A stretch of 64,000 nt of DNA, taken from contig NZ_JAMRXH010000001.1 of assembly GCF_023740735.1 (NCBI RefSeq), positions 620,001 to 684,000 of the forward strand. Direction: 5' to 3'. Within the stretch, counting starts at the first letter, position 1. Every line of letters starts with the position of its first letter. Position numbers and translations under genes: made by a program. Below the pieces are notes generated by a model that worked only from the letters and a program-made list of their open reading frames with translations, was not told the origin of the DNA and did not search any database. Shown here in pieces: positions 44,710 to 53,304 of this stretch. Source of the stretch: Nocardia sp. CDC159. Lineage in GTDB: Bacteria > Actinomycetota > Actinomycetes > Mycobacteriales > Mycobacteriaceae.

Positions 44710-47700
44710 CCGCGGCTGGATTCGAACCGGACCTGCTCGCACCGCTGTATCCGGCCGCGGTGGACCGGATGGCGGGCACGCTCACCACGCCGTTCGCCGC
44801 GGGCGCCGACCGCCTCGAACTGCGGTACGCGGGCGGAGAGCCCACCCGGACGGCCGCCTTCGAACCGTACGACTTCTCCGAACACCGCGCCCGATACGGC
44901 ACGGCCCCCCGCGTCCGCTACCTCGTCCGGATCACCGAGGACATCGTCGAGGACCTGACGCTGACGGTGACCTACTCGGTGAGCGGCACCTCGAAAACCG
45001 CTGGCCCGCTCGCCATCGCGGCCGGAACCCCGGCGGGCGCGTCGCTGCTGTTCCCCCTCGGTCCCGATGCCGCCGCGGCGGTACTGACCTCGGTGGCGGT
45101 GCAGGGGCCGACGCGCGAGGTCACGCCCCCGGCACAGAGCGCGTTCACCTTCACCGCACTGCTCGGCGATCTCGCCGCGCTGCTGTGGGTACTCGGCGGC
45201 GATCGTGACGTGCTGGCGGCCCATTTTCGCCGGATCCGCCAGCACAGCACCGTCGCACGCGCCGGCGGGCTGTCACTGGATCTGATCGGCTCCGACCTGA
45301 GCATCCCGCGATTCCCCCCGCTGCCCTACGGATTCACCAGCGACACGATCGCGCTCTACCACCTCGACGACGGCGGCACCGATTCGGCGGTCGCCGACGC
45401 GACGCGGCCGTATACCGGCGTGGGTCATCCCGGCACCCGCGGTCCGGGCGTGGTGAGCGGTGTCGACGGCAGATTCGGCTCCGGTATGCGCTTCGACGGC
45501 GCCGCCGAGATCACCGTGCCCGATCATCCCGACTTCGAGCTGCCCGCGGGGGCGAGCCTCACCGCCGAATGCTTCGCCCGGCCCGCGCCCGGTGCATGGA
45601 CCGGTGCGGTGCTGTCCAAGCACACCGATATGACCGATGAGAACAAGCCGGGCTGGGGTCTGCACATCGGGACCTTCCGCGGCATCGATCGCAATGTGCT
45701 GCTGCGGATTTCGGATGGATCGGCCGCGAGCCCGATCCGGCTCTACGCCGACCTCTCCCTCCAGGTCGACCGGTTCCATCATCTCGCGGCCGTCCTCGAC
45801 CGCAGACGGAAGACGGTCGCGCTGTACGTGAACGGGGCGCTGCGCGCCTCGGCGCCGGCCGAACTCGGGGCGCTCACCAACATCTCGCCGCTGCGGATCG
45901 GCTACCAGGGCGCCCCCGGATTCAGCGGGGCGTATCTCGGCACGGTCGACGAGGTGCGGATCTCCCGCCGTGCGTTGAGCACCTTCGCACCGGTACTGGG
46001 TGAGGACGACGAGAGCTATCGGCAGCGGCTGCGTGTGTTCCGGCGCTGGAATCTGCCGACACCGGCACATATCACCGCCACGCTGAACGAGGTCGTGGGC
46101 TCGATCAACGACTACGGCGACCCGCTCACCGTCTCCGATGCCTTCGACCGGGCGCCGATCGGCCTGCACGCGTTGACGATTCGTCCGGTCATCCTCGGTC
46201 CTGGGGAATCCGTCGACGCCCGCGGCCGCCGGGGCCGGCCCGAGGCCGAGGTCTGCGGCACCGTGGCCGACGACCGGTTCGATCCGCGGTGGCTGATCGC
46301 CTACGGCTCGCCGCAGCCGGTGACGTTCGCCGGGGACCGGCGGATGCGGCAATCGGTGCGCCGCGCGCTCGACGCCTTGATCAGGCTGCTGCTCGACGAG
46401 GGCGACATCCATTTCCCGGATCTGCGGATCAGCGCCTACGATCCGGCCGCGACCGATCTGCGTGCGGTGGGCCGCGCGGTCGTGCTGTCGTATCCGAAAA
46501 CGCGCCGGGCTCGGGTGGCCGCGCTGGCACACCGCGCCGGGTTCTCCTGGGTTCGTCATCGTGCGGGCAGCAACGACATCTACGCCTCGGTCGCGGACAC
46601 CACATCGCTCGAGATCGTCGGCCCGATCGGCGAGTGGTACGGCAAGGACACTGCCGCACAACGGGAATATCCACTGTCGCTGCTCCCCGAACCGCCCAGG
46701 GACTGCGAGCTGCGCTGGTCGGTGCTGCAGGCCGGGCCGGGCCGGGCGGAACTCGTCGGCGATCCGGCCGCCACGACGATCACGCTGCGCGCCCTGCGGC
46801 CCGGCGAGGTCACCGTGAAGATCGAGGCGCGGCTGGGCGGGACGGTCTACAGCGCGACGCGCCGAATCACCATCGGCACGGCCGATGTCGGGGCGGGCAC
46901 ATCGATCGGCGCGGACGGCCGGATCGGCGTGGACGAATCGGTGGCCGGCGCGCCGGACGACGGTGCGTACTCGCCGGATCATCTGCTCACCGTGTCGGAT
47001 CCGGCGCTGGTGGTCGCCGTGCCGGGCGCGAACCGGATGCAGGCGTCGATCGCCGCGCGGCTGCAGCGCCTGCTCGCCATCATCGCGGCGAGCGCACGGG
47101 TGCAGCCCCATTCCCCCAACCAGATTCGGCTGGTCTCGGGCTGGACACCGAACGGCACCGGACTCGACGGTGTGGGGCGGGCGTTCGTCCTCGACGGCGG
47201 CCCCTCGGGGCTGGCCCCGGCGAGCCTGGCGGCACTGGCCCAGAGCGTCGGCTTCGACTATGTGCGCAACACCGGCACCGCGGTGCGGATCGCCCACCGT
47301 GGTGATCGACATATCGCGCTCACCGGTCCGGCCGAGGTCGAGGAGGGCCAGGTCGCCTCGATCGCCACGGCGCGCCACGACAATCCGGTGGACGCCGTGC
47401 TCGCGGGCGCTCTGGTCTGCGTCGTGAACCAGGGCAATTCGACAGTGTCGCTGCTGGATTCGACGACCGGTGCGCTGCTGACCTACCCGCATCCGGTGAG
47501 CGGGGAGATACGCGACGCGATCCCCGTGGGCGCCGCGCCGGTCGGGATCGCCGCGAGCGCGGACGGCAAACTCGTCTTCACCGCCAGCGCCGCGGACCGG
47601 ACGATCACCGCGATCACGGTGCCCGGACGCACGGTCGCCGCCGTCGGACCCGCCCTGCCCGCGACGCCGCTGCGGATCGTCGGCCACCCGACCCGGCCGC

Positions 47701-48713
47701 TGCTCGTCGTGCTGGCGCAGACCCAGGTGTTCGTCGTCGACATCGCCAGCCTCGCGGTCACCAAGCAGTGGGCGATCCCGGCATCCAGTCCGGGACGGGC
47801 TCTGGCGCTCGATCCCTCCGGCGCCACCGCATGGATCGCCTGCGACGACAAGACACTGCGGGCGGTGAATATCGATACGGGCGCCTGGGTTTCCGCGCCA
47901 AATCTGCCGGATGTCCCGCTGGCCGTGGCGGCGAGCAGCACGACCGTCTACGTCTCCGGCAGCCGGGCGCTGTGGGCCGTCGACACCGCCTCCCGCACGC
48001 TGACCGGCACCTATCCCCTGTTCGACCGGTATCCGATGCGTATGCGCGTGGACGAGGCCACGGGCGTGCTGCAGATCGGCGAATGGGACGGCAACCGGAT
48101 CAGTCGCGTGCGGCCGCAGGGCGGCAGCCTCACCTCCGTCTCGACGGCGTTGCCCGGAACGCCGGTGGCGATCCTGCCGTTCGGCGGATCGGTGTTGACC
48201 GTGCTGAGCGGGGATCTGCGTTCGGCCCGCGGCGATGCCGTCGCCACCGTCACCGGCGGGTCGGCACCGCGGGTCGCCGCACTGTGGCCGCTGACGCGGC
48301 CCGGCGGCAAGCGGCTGGAGTGGTCGCTGCGCACGGCCGGCGAGGCGGCGGCCCGGCTCGACGGATCCACCGGCGAGGTCCTCGCGCTCACCGCCGAACG
48401 CGCGGGCGCCGTGCAGGTTCGGGTGCGCGCACCGGTGGCCCGCGCACCGTACACCGTCCGGATCGGCCTGATCCAGCCGCTGCTGGACCTGGAGCGCACG
48501 GGTGTGAAGATCCTGATCCGCCGCGATCAGTACGAGCGAATCATGAACGTGCTCAACGAATTACATCCGATCGGGGTGGAATTCGACACCCGCGAGATTC
48601 GCGCGCGCGTCCCGGAACTGCAGACCGGCGATCTGAAGCCGTTTCCGGCCTACACCTATCCCACCTACCGACTGCGCGGGCAGCAGCTTGCGCGTCGCAT
48701 TCGAAAGGACTGA
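44706..48713 (+). CDS. 1335-residue baseplate/tail-fibre-like multidomain protein
   Basis: Domain order: N-terminal beta domain (1-190), a LamG/concanavalin-like domain (212-428; FTSDTIALYHLDDGG, ITVPDHPDFELPAGASLTAE, LHIGTFRG), a gpI-like wedge segment (EDDESYRQRLRVFRRWNLP), two degenerate M15/hedgehog-like domains (about 545-628 and 776-868) each followed by an Ig-like part, and a beta-propeller of YVTN-like repeats (about 880-1190; VGIAASADGKLVFTASAADR, GRALALDPSGATAWIACDD). The C-terminus (DQYERIMNVLNELHPIGVEF) resembles a gpI tail. Probably joins wedge function with target binding. The M15-like parts lack the usual Asp and His-x-His ligands. Confidence 0.65.
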   Translation: MTAAGFEPDLLAPLYPAAVDRMAGTLTTPFAAGADRLELRYAGGEPTRTAAFEPYDFSEHRARYGTAPRVRYLVRITEDIVEDLTLTVTYSVSGTSKTAGPLAIAAGTPAGASLLFPLGPDAAAAVLTSVAVQGPTREVTPPAQSAFTFTALLGDLAALLWVLGGDRDVLAAHFRRIRQHSTVARAGGLSLDLIGSDLSIPRFPPLPYGFTSDTIALYHLDDGGTDSAVADATRPYTGVGHPGTRGPGVVSGVDGRFGSGMRFDGAAEITVPDHPDFELPAGASLTAECFARPAPGAWTGAVLSKHTDMTDENKPGWGLHIGTFRGIDRNVLLRISDGSAASPIRLYADLSLQVDRFHHLAAVLDRRRKTVALYVNGALRASAPAELGALTNISPLRIGYQGAPGFSGAYLGTVDEVRISRRALSTFAPVLGEDDESYRQRLRVFRRWNLPTPAHITATLNEVVGSINDYGDPLTVSDAFDRAPIGLHALTIRPVILGPGESVDARGRRGRPEAEVCGTVADDRFDPRWLIAYGSPQPVTFAGDRRMRQSVRRALDALIRLLLDEGDIHFPDLRISAYDPAATDLRAVGRAVVLSYPKTRRARVAALAHRAGFSWVRHRAGSNDIYASVADTTSLEIVGPIGEWYGKDTAAQREYPLSLLPEPPRDCELRWSVLQAGPGRAELVGDPAATTITLRALRPGEVTVKIEARLGGTVYSATRRITIGTADVGAGTSIGADGRIGVDESVAGAPDDGAYSPDHLLTVSDPALVVAVPGANRMQASIAARLQRLLAIIAASARVQPHSPNQIRLVSGWTPNGTGLDGVGRAFVLDGGPSGLAPASLAALAQSVGFDYVRNTGTAVRIAHRGDRHIALTGPAEVEEGQVASIATARHDNPVDAVLAGALVCVVNQGNSTVSLLDSTTGALLTYPHPVSGEIRDAIPVGAAPVGIAASADGKLVFTASAADRTITAITVPGRTVAAVGPALPATPLRIVGHPTRPLLVVLAQTQVFVVDIASLAVTKQWAIPASSPGRALALDPSGATAWIACDDKTLRAVNIDTGAWVSAPNLPDVPLAVAASSTTVYVSGSRALWAVDTASRTLTGTYPLFDRYPMRMRVDEATGVLQIGEWDGNRISRVRPQGGSLTSVSTALPGTPVAILPFGGSVLTVLSGDLRSARGDAVATVTGGSAPRVAALWPLTRPGGKRLEWSLRTAGEAAARLDGSTGEVLALTAERAGAVQVRVRAPVARAPYTVRIGLIQPLLDLERTGVKILIRRDQYERIMNVLNELHPIGVEFDTREIRARVPELQTGDLKPFPAYTYPTYRLRGQQLARRIRKD

Positions 48714-48716
48714 CCC

Positions 48717-49304
48717 ATGGGCCTGTTCACCCGCACCTTCAGCCACAAGAAATGGGTCGACGCCGTCGACCGCGTCACCGCGGGCGGTGACAACGGATTC
48801 AACGTCCGATTCCAGGCGCTGGAGGTCGATCTCGACAATATCGCCGCGGCGTTCGACACCGTCGCCTCGGGTCTGGAGCGGCAGGCGACGATCAATCTGG
48901 TACCGGGTCTGACCCAGTCCGGCACCAACGGCTGGGTCCATGGTCTCGGCACCGCCAGCAAGGCGCCCAGCAAGGGTGACGCGGCCGGGCTGCAGCCGGT
49001 GGCGCTGCCCGCGCGAGGAACGATCAAAACGTTTCGCGTGCTCGGCCAGAACACCGGCAACGGCACGCTGAAGATCGAGCTGATCCGGCAGGAGTTCACG
49101 ACCTCGTCCCAGGTCTCGGTGGTCACGATCACCGCGCCGAAGACCACCTCCAGTCAGGTCTTCGATCTGCCCCGGGCCCCCGTCGCGGGGACCGAGGGCC
49201 TCGACCAGAAGTACTCGTACTTCGTCTCGGCGACCCTCAGCGGCGCGGACCCGGCCGATGTGGTCGCCCTGTACGGCTTCCAGTTGATCTGCCTCACCAG
49301 CTGA
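48717..49304 (+). CDS. Unknown tail-operon protein
   Basis: 195 residues. The first 65 form helices (FSHKKWVDAVDRVTAGGDNG, FQALEVDLDNIAAAFDTVAS). The rest is a beta-sandwich-like stretch (TIKTFRVLGQNTGNGTLKIE, SSQVSVVTITAPKTTSSQVF, KYSYFVSATLSGADPADVVA). The gene starts 3 bp after the fibre-like gene. Fold order suggests a small appendage or fibre adaptor, but I recognise no family. Confidence 0.45.
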   Translation: MGLFTRTFSHKKWVDAVDRVTAGGDNGFNVRFQALEVDLDNIAAAFDTVASGLERQATINLVPGLTQSGTNGWVHGLGTASKAPSKGDAAGLQPVALPARGTIKTFRVLGQNTGNGTLKIELIRQEFTTSSQVSVVTITAPKTTSSQVFDLPRAPVAGTEGLDQKYSYFVSATLSGADPADVVALYGFQLICLTS

Positions 49305-49340
49305 ACATCCACGAAAACCACTGAGAGAGAAGGAAACACA

Positions 49341-50429
49341 ATGCCCGAACTCAATCCGAACGGACGATTGGTCGTGCCCCATGTCGCGGGCGATCAGGGA
49401 AGCGGCAGACCCCTGCCGCAGAACACCGCCGTCTGGGCCAGTCCCAATATCCGGCTCGTCACCCGCACCGACAAGCCGAAGTACATGAACGTCGCGGAAT
49501 GGGACAGGGACGAGAACAAATGGGACGGCGTCGTCCACGTCGGGACCGCCTACTTTCTGCTGGTCCGGGTGTTCAACCGCGGCGATTTCGCCACCGAGCC
49601 CCGGGGAGAGCGCACGGCGCTGAAGGGCATCAGCATGGAGGGGTGGGTCTCCAATTTCGCGGCGGGTCCCATCGGGCCGGTGAGCCAGATCGACCCACCG
49701 CCGGATCCGGAGCACGGGGATACCGCGTTCAGCGGTTCGTTCGCCGGTGTACTCGAACCGGGTAGCGAGGTCGTGGTGGCCAGCGACGGTTTCTGGGTGC
49801 CGCAGACCGGCGATGTCGAGAAGTACAACGACGGTCACGTCTGCGTCGGAGTCAATGTCTATTCCCGGGGCGGTGATCCGATCGGCGGCGGCTCCGGCGA
49901 GGTTCATCTACTCGACGCGGCCGAGACCTATCCGGCCGACGGCAAGGCGCTGCTGGCCCGGCCGGTCACCAACAAGCTGGACCTGCTGTCCGACACCCAT
50001 CACGGGCAGCGCAACATCTCGATCGATTCCAAGCCGCTGGGGCAGCGGCTGGTTCGCAAGGTGCTGGTCGAGGTTCCGGCCACCGACCGCTGCCCGCTCG
50101 AGGCGGAGGTCGCGCTGCGACCGGTCGCGCTGCGAACCGGTTCAGCGGAGGCGGCGGGCATCGCGACGGCCCTGGGCCTGAACGATCATGAGTGCCCGCC
50201 CGATCCGCTGGAGAACGTCAGCATCGATGACTGCGGCGAGCCCAGCCACGAGGTGGGCGTCTATCTGCAGCCGGGCGAGAAGCGGTGGCTCACCATCACC
50301 GTCGAGCCAGGCGAACGCGAAAAGCCCGGCGATATCTACGCTTTCGACATCATCACGACCGAGGAGTCGAACGACAAGCTCTACGGCGCGGCGCGCATGT
50401 ATGTGGCGGTGACGGCCGACGGCAGCTGA
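49341..50429 (+). CDS. Unknown beta-rich protein, last gene of the tail operon
   Basis: 362 residues. Two beta-rich parts: 15-205 (NTAVWASPNIRLVTRTDKPK, GTAYFLLVRVFNRGDF, EVVVASDGFWVPQTGDVEKY) and 210-362 (QRNISIDSKPLGQRLVRKVL, VGVYLQPGEKRWLTITVEPG, YGAARMYVAVTADGS). Both look like Ig/CARDB-type sandwiches with extracellular-protein character, yet no signal peptide is present, so it probably goes out with the particle, possibly as a receptor-binding or tail-fibre tip. The operon terminator follows 18 bp later. Confidence 0.45.
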   Translation: MPELNPNGRLVVPHVAGDQGSGRPLPQNTAVWASPNIRLVTRTDKPKYMNVAEWDRDENKWDGVVHVGTAYFLLVRVFNRGDFATEPRGERTALKGISMEGWVSNFAAGPIGPVSQIDPPPDPEHGDTAFSGSFAGVLEPGSEVVVASDGFWVPQTGDVEKYNDGHVCVGVNVYSRGGDPIGGGSGEVHLLDAAETYPADGKALLARPVTNKLDLLSDTHHGQRNISIDSKPLGQRLVRKVLVEVPATDRCPLEAEVALRPVALRTGSAEAAGIATALGLNDHECPPDPLENVSIDDCGEPSHEVGVYLQPGEKRWLTITVEPGEREKPGDIYAFDIITTEESNDKLYGAARMYVAVTADGS

Positions 50430-50447
50430 TCCGCGTCCGCCGAGACG

Positions 50448-50479
50448 GCGAAACCACTTGCGCGGGAGTGGTTTCGCCT
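50448..50479 (+). terminator. Terminator at the end of the tail operon
   Basis: Perfect 12-bp stem GGCGAAACCACT / AGTGGTTTCGCC with an eight-base loop, 18 bp after the last tail gene. No U run. It closes the unit that starts at 32959. Confidence 0.65.
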
Positions 50480-50546
50480 GCGCGCCTCGGGATTTCAACC
50501 GTTCGGTGGTAAAATTTCATTGGGTTCGGGGACATCAGGAGGGGTC

Positions 50547-51308
50547 ATGCCATCTGTTCGAAAACTTCCGTCGCACCGTCGTCGGCCCGCTCGCGCTCTC
50601 CGCACCGCCGCACTCCTCGCCGCGGTCACCACGCTGGCGCTGCCTCCCGTCGAAGCCGCGGCGCAGCCCTACCCGATCTACGGAGCCATCCGCGTCGAAT
50701 ACGACGAGGTCGGCGGTTATCCGTTCTTCGGCAATGCCATCAACCCGGAATCGGATGCGGCGCGTGGCGGGCGCTGGCAGGCCTTCGAACGCAACAGTTC
50801 CATCTATTGGCACCCCCTCGTCTCCGGCGGGCACGCCAATCAGATCGGCGGCGCGATCCGCGCCAAATGGGGCGACCTCGGTTGGGAGAACGGCGCCCTG
50901 CGCTACCCCACCACCCGCGAATTGCCGACCCGTAAACCCGGCCGTTTCAACCACTTCGAGGGCGGCACGATCCACTGGTCCCACAACACCGGGGCGCACA
51001 ACACCTGGGGTGCGATCCGCGACAAATGGGCGACCCTCTCCTGGGAGGACGGCCGCCTCGGCTTCCCCGTCACCGACGAGTTCCAGGCCCGCAACAACGG
51101 CGCGGGCCAGCACTTCGAGGGCGGCTCGATCTATTGGTCCTCGACCACCGGGGCCCGCGTCGTCGTCGGCGCGATCCGAGACATCTGGGCGAACAACAAC
51201 TGGGAGAACGGCCGCTACGGCTACCCGATCAGCGACGAGTACGACTACAACAACGGCCGAGCCCAGGACTTCCAGGGCGGCCGCATCGAGTGGTACCCAC
51301 CCCGCTGA
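50547..51308 (+). CDS. Secreted LGFP-repeat protein
   Basis: 253 residues from ATG 50547, preceded by AGGAGGGG. Signal peptide of about 35 residues, then four LGFP-type repeats (GAIRAKWGDLGWENGALRYP, GAIRDKWATLSWEDGRLGFP, GAIRDIWANNNWENGRYGYP and a first divergent one, GAIRVEYDEVGGYPFFG). Such repeats bind the corynebacterial/nocardial cell wall. Not co-transcribed with the tail operon, as a terminator lies between. A cell-wall surface protein of unknown activity. Confidence 0.85.
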   Translation: MPSVRKLPSHRRRPARALRTAALLAAVTTLALPPVEAAAQPYPIYGAIRVEYDEVGGYPFFGNAINPESDAARGGRWQAFERNSSIYWHPLVSGGHANQIGGAIRAKWGDLGWENGALRYPTTRELPTRKPGRFNHFEGGTIHWSHNTGAHNTWGAIRDKWATLSWEDGRLGFPVTDEFQARNNGAGQHFEGGSIYWSSTTGARVVVGAIRDIWANNNWENGRYGYPISDEYDYNNGRAQDFQGGRIEWYPPR

Positions 51309-51362
51309 CCCGATCCGTCGCTACACCGTCATGGAGAAGTCGAGTGTGGCAGACGGATGCGA

Positions 51363-52028
51363 TCAATTGTCAGCGCGGTCGGTGACGTATCGGTCGAAGA
51401 GGTCGGCGAGTTCGGCGGGGCGGGACAGCGCTACGCAGTGACCGGCGGCGATTTCGTCGGGCGTGATGCCCAGCCGCTCGTCGACCACGCGGCGCAGGAA
51501 ATCGGGTGGGAACAGCCGATCTTCGGTGCACAGCACGAATTTCGTGCGCACGTCGGGCCAGTGCGGCAACGGCCAGGGGGCGGCGCCGGAGGCGGCCGAG
51601 GGGTGGTCGCGTTCGCGGCGCAGGGCCTCGTCGGCCAGGTCGCGGGGTACGTCGTGGTAGTAGAGCTCGTAGGTGTCGCCGACGTCCATCGCACTCTGGC
51701 GGTAGCCGGTGGCCGACCACCAGTCGTCGGGGCGCTCCCCCGGCGCGGGAACCATGCCCGCGATCAGGATCAGCAGCTCCGCTCGCAGCCGCTCGGCCAC
51801 GAGGGTGGCGGTGAACGCCCCGAAGGATTGGCCGACGACCACCAATCCGGACCGGTCACCAACGGCGGCGACGACGGCATCGACGTAATCGGCCAGTTCG
51901 AGCGAGTCGTCACCGGCCGGAAGGTCGGGCGCGACGACATCGTGGCCGCGACTTCGTAATTCGGTCGCCACCAGATGCCAGTACCAACCGCTGTCCCCGG
52001 CACCGTGCACCAGAACGAATGTGCTCAT
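51363..52028 (-). CDS. Alpha/beta-fold hydrolase
   Basis: 221 residues from ATG 52028. N-terminal oxyanion region FVLVHGAGDSGWYWH, nucleophile Ser in VVGQSFGAFTATL, Asp in CTEDRLFPPD and His in AGHCVALSRP. The pattern matches small alpha/beta hydrolases of the esterase/salicylate-esterase-like group; the substrate is not predictable. Confidence 0.85.
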   Translation of the reverse strand: MSTFVLVHGAGDSGWYWHLVATELRSRGHDVVAPDLPAGDDSLELADYVDAVVAAVGDRSGLVVVGQSFGAFTATLVAERLRAELLILIAGMVPAPGERPDDWWSATGYRQSAMDVGDTYELYYHDVPRDLADEALRRERDHPSAASGAAPWPLPHWPDVRTKFVLCTEDRLFPPDFLRRVVDERLGITPDEIAAGHCVALSRPAELADLFDRYVTDRADN

Positions 52029-52089
52029 CGGTTGCCTCCCGCCATGCCCGTCACCGCAGACTACCGCGAGATACGGTTCTGCTCGCACG

Positions 52090-52554
52090 CTATGTGAACT
52101 TTCGTTCGTCCCCGCTCGATTCGGATACCGCCGACGTCGTACCGTTCAGCGCCGCGACCTCCGCACGCAGCGCGCGAATCTCCTCCAGCAGTCGCCCCAC
52201 CTCGAGATCGGTTCGCTCGGTGGACTTTTCGACGGCCTTCAGCTGGTCGATGACCCAGCTGGTGGTGGTACCGATGGCGAAGCTGATCAGACCGATGCCG
52301 AAGGTCATCGGCACCAGCGCCACCAGGCGGCCCTCGGTGGTGACCGGATAGCAGTCGCCGTATCCGACGGTGGTCACCGAAACCGCCGTCCACCGCAGGG
52401 CGTCGCCGTGGTCCCGCACATTGGCGCCCTCGGCACCGTATTCGGCGTCGAACATCGCCAGGCCGCACAGGAACAGGATCAGCAGCGAACTCACCCCGAC
52501 GTATACCGACGTCCGCGCCCGGGTCAGCGGGCTGCGATCGAGCGTGTCGAGCAC
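52090..52554 (-). CDS. Two-span potassium channel-like protein
   Basis: 154 residues if GTG 52554 is used. This start is weak, since no ribosome site is visible and the frame stays open into the upstream TetR gene. Two transmembrane helices (VYVGVSSLLILFLCGLAMF and ALVPMTFGIGLISFAIG) flank the pore loop with selectivity filter TVGYGD in RWTAVSVTTVGYGDCYPV. The C-terminus is a coiled coil (LEVGRLLEEIRALRAEVAAL), as in KcsA-like channels. It probably forms a tetrameric K+ channel. The TetR gene lies just upstream on the same strand. Confidence 0.75.
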   Translation of the reverse strand: MLDTLDRSPLTRARTSVYVGVSSLLILFLCGLAMFDAEYGAEGANVRDHGDALRWTAVSVTTVGYGDCYPVTTEGRLVALVPMTFGIGLISFAIGTTTSWVIDQLKAVEKSTERTDLEVGRLLEEIRALRAEVAALNGTTSAVSESSGDERKFT

Positions 52555-52583
52555 CAGCAGTGCCGCGCGCAGCCGCTGAGCCG

Positions 52584-53174
52584 CTAGCGCCCCGACGTCG
52601 CCACACCGCCCAGCAGGGTGCGCACCGCGCGATCGGCGATGACATGAGCAGGCTCCGCGCCCGCCTGCGCTGCCTCGGCGGCCACATAGATATGGGCGTT
52701 GAACACGGCTTCGATCCAGGACGCGGGCAGGGCGGCGTCGAGGACGCCGTCGGATTGGGCCGCCTCGATCAGGGTGCGCAGCGACCGGTTGCCGACCGGG
52801 CGCCAGTGCGGATTGCCGGTGAAGCGGTCGGGATCGGCGTAGAGGAACACGACACGGTCGCCCACCTCCACGAACGAGCGCAGCAGCGTGGTCAGGCGAT
52901 CGAGCGGCGTCGCGGCGTCGGCGGCCCGGGCCACGACGGCGTCCAGGACGCGCAGCGACTCCATCAGCACCGCGTCGAGCAGATTCTGCCGTTCCGGAAA
53001 ATACCGGTGCAGTGTGCTGCGGCTGACGCCCGCGCGCTCGGCGATATCGGTCAGCGGGGCGGCGATCTCGCGTGCCCAAACCGCCAGGGCCGCCTCGACG
53101 ATCGCGGCCCGCGTCCTCGATCGGACACCGCTCGCAACCGGTCGATCCGCGGTACCGCGGCCCTTCCTCACCAT
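52584..53174 (-). CDS. TetR-family transcriptional regulator
   Basis: 196 residues from ATG 53174; the frame opens earlier but MVRKGRG is the better start. HTH: AIVEAALAVWAREIAAPLTD, then IAERAGVSRSTLHRYFPERQ. The ligand domain is variable. It overlaps the probable channel frame and is divergent from an exported alpha/beta hydrolase gene, with the palindrome at 53246 between them. Confidence 0.88.
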   Translation of the reverse strand: MVRKGRGTADRPVASGVRSRTRAAIVEAALAVWAREIAAPLTDIAERAGVSRSTLHRYFPERQNLLDAVLMESLRVLDAVVARAADAATPLDRLTTLLRSFVEVGDRVVFLYADPDRFTGNPHWRPVGNRSLRTLIEAAQSDGVLDAALPASWIEAVFNAHIYVAAEAAQAGAEPAHVIADRAVRTLLGGVATSGR

Positions 53175-53245
53175 GCGGCGAACGTAGCATTCCCGGTGAC
53201 ATTGCGACATCGGGCTCTCTTAATGAGACATAGATGTGTTATTTT

Positions 53246-53260
53246 GGACCAGCGTGGTCC
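53246..53260. promoter_or_regulatory. Candidate TetR operator palindrome
   Basis: Perfect 6-bp arms GGACCA-GCG-TGGTCC in the 130-bp gap between the divergent TetR and hydrolase genes. Half-sites of this spacing are usual for TetR-family regulators, which would repress both promoters. Confidence 0.5.
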
Positions 53261-53304
53261 CGGCCGTAGCGATCACGAATCGGCAAGTGCGCGAAGGATG
53301 TCCG

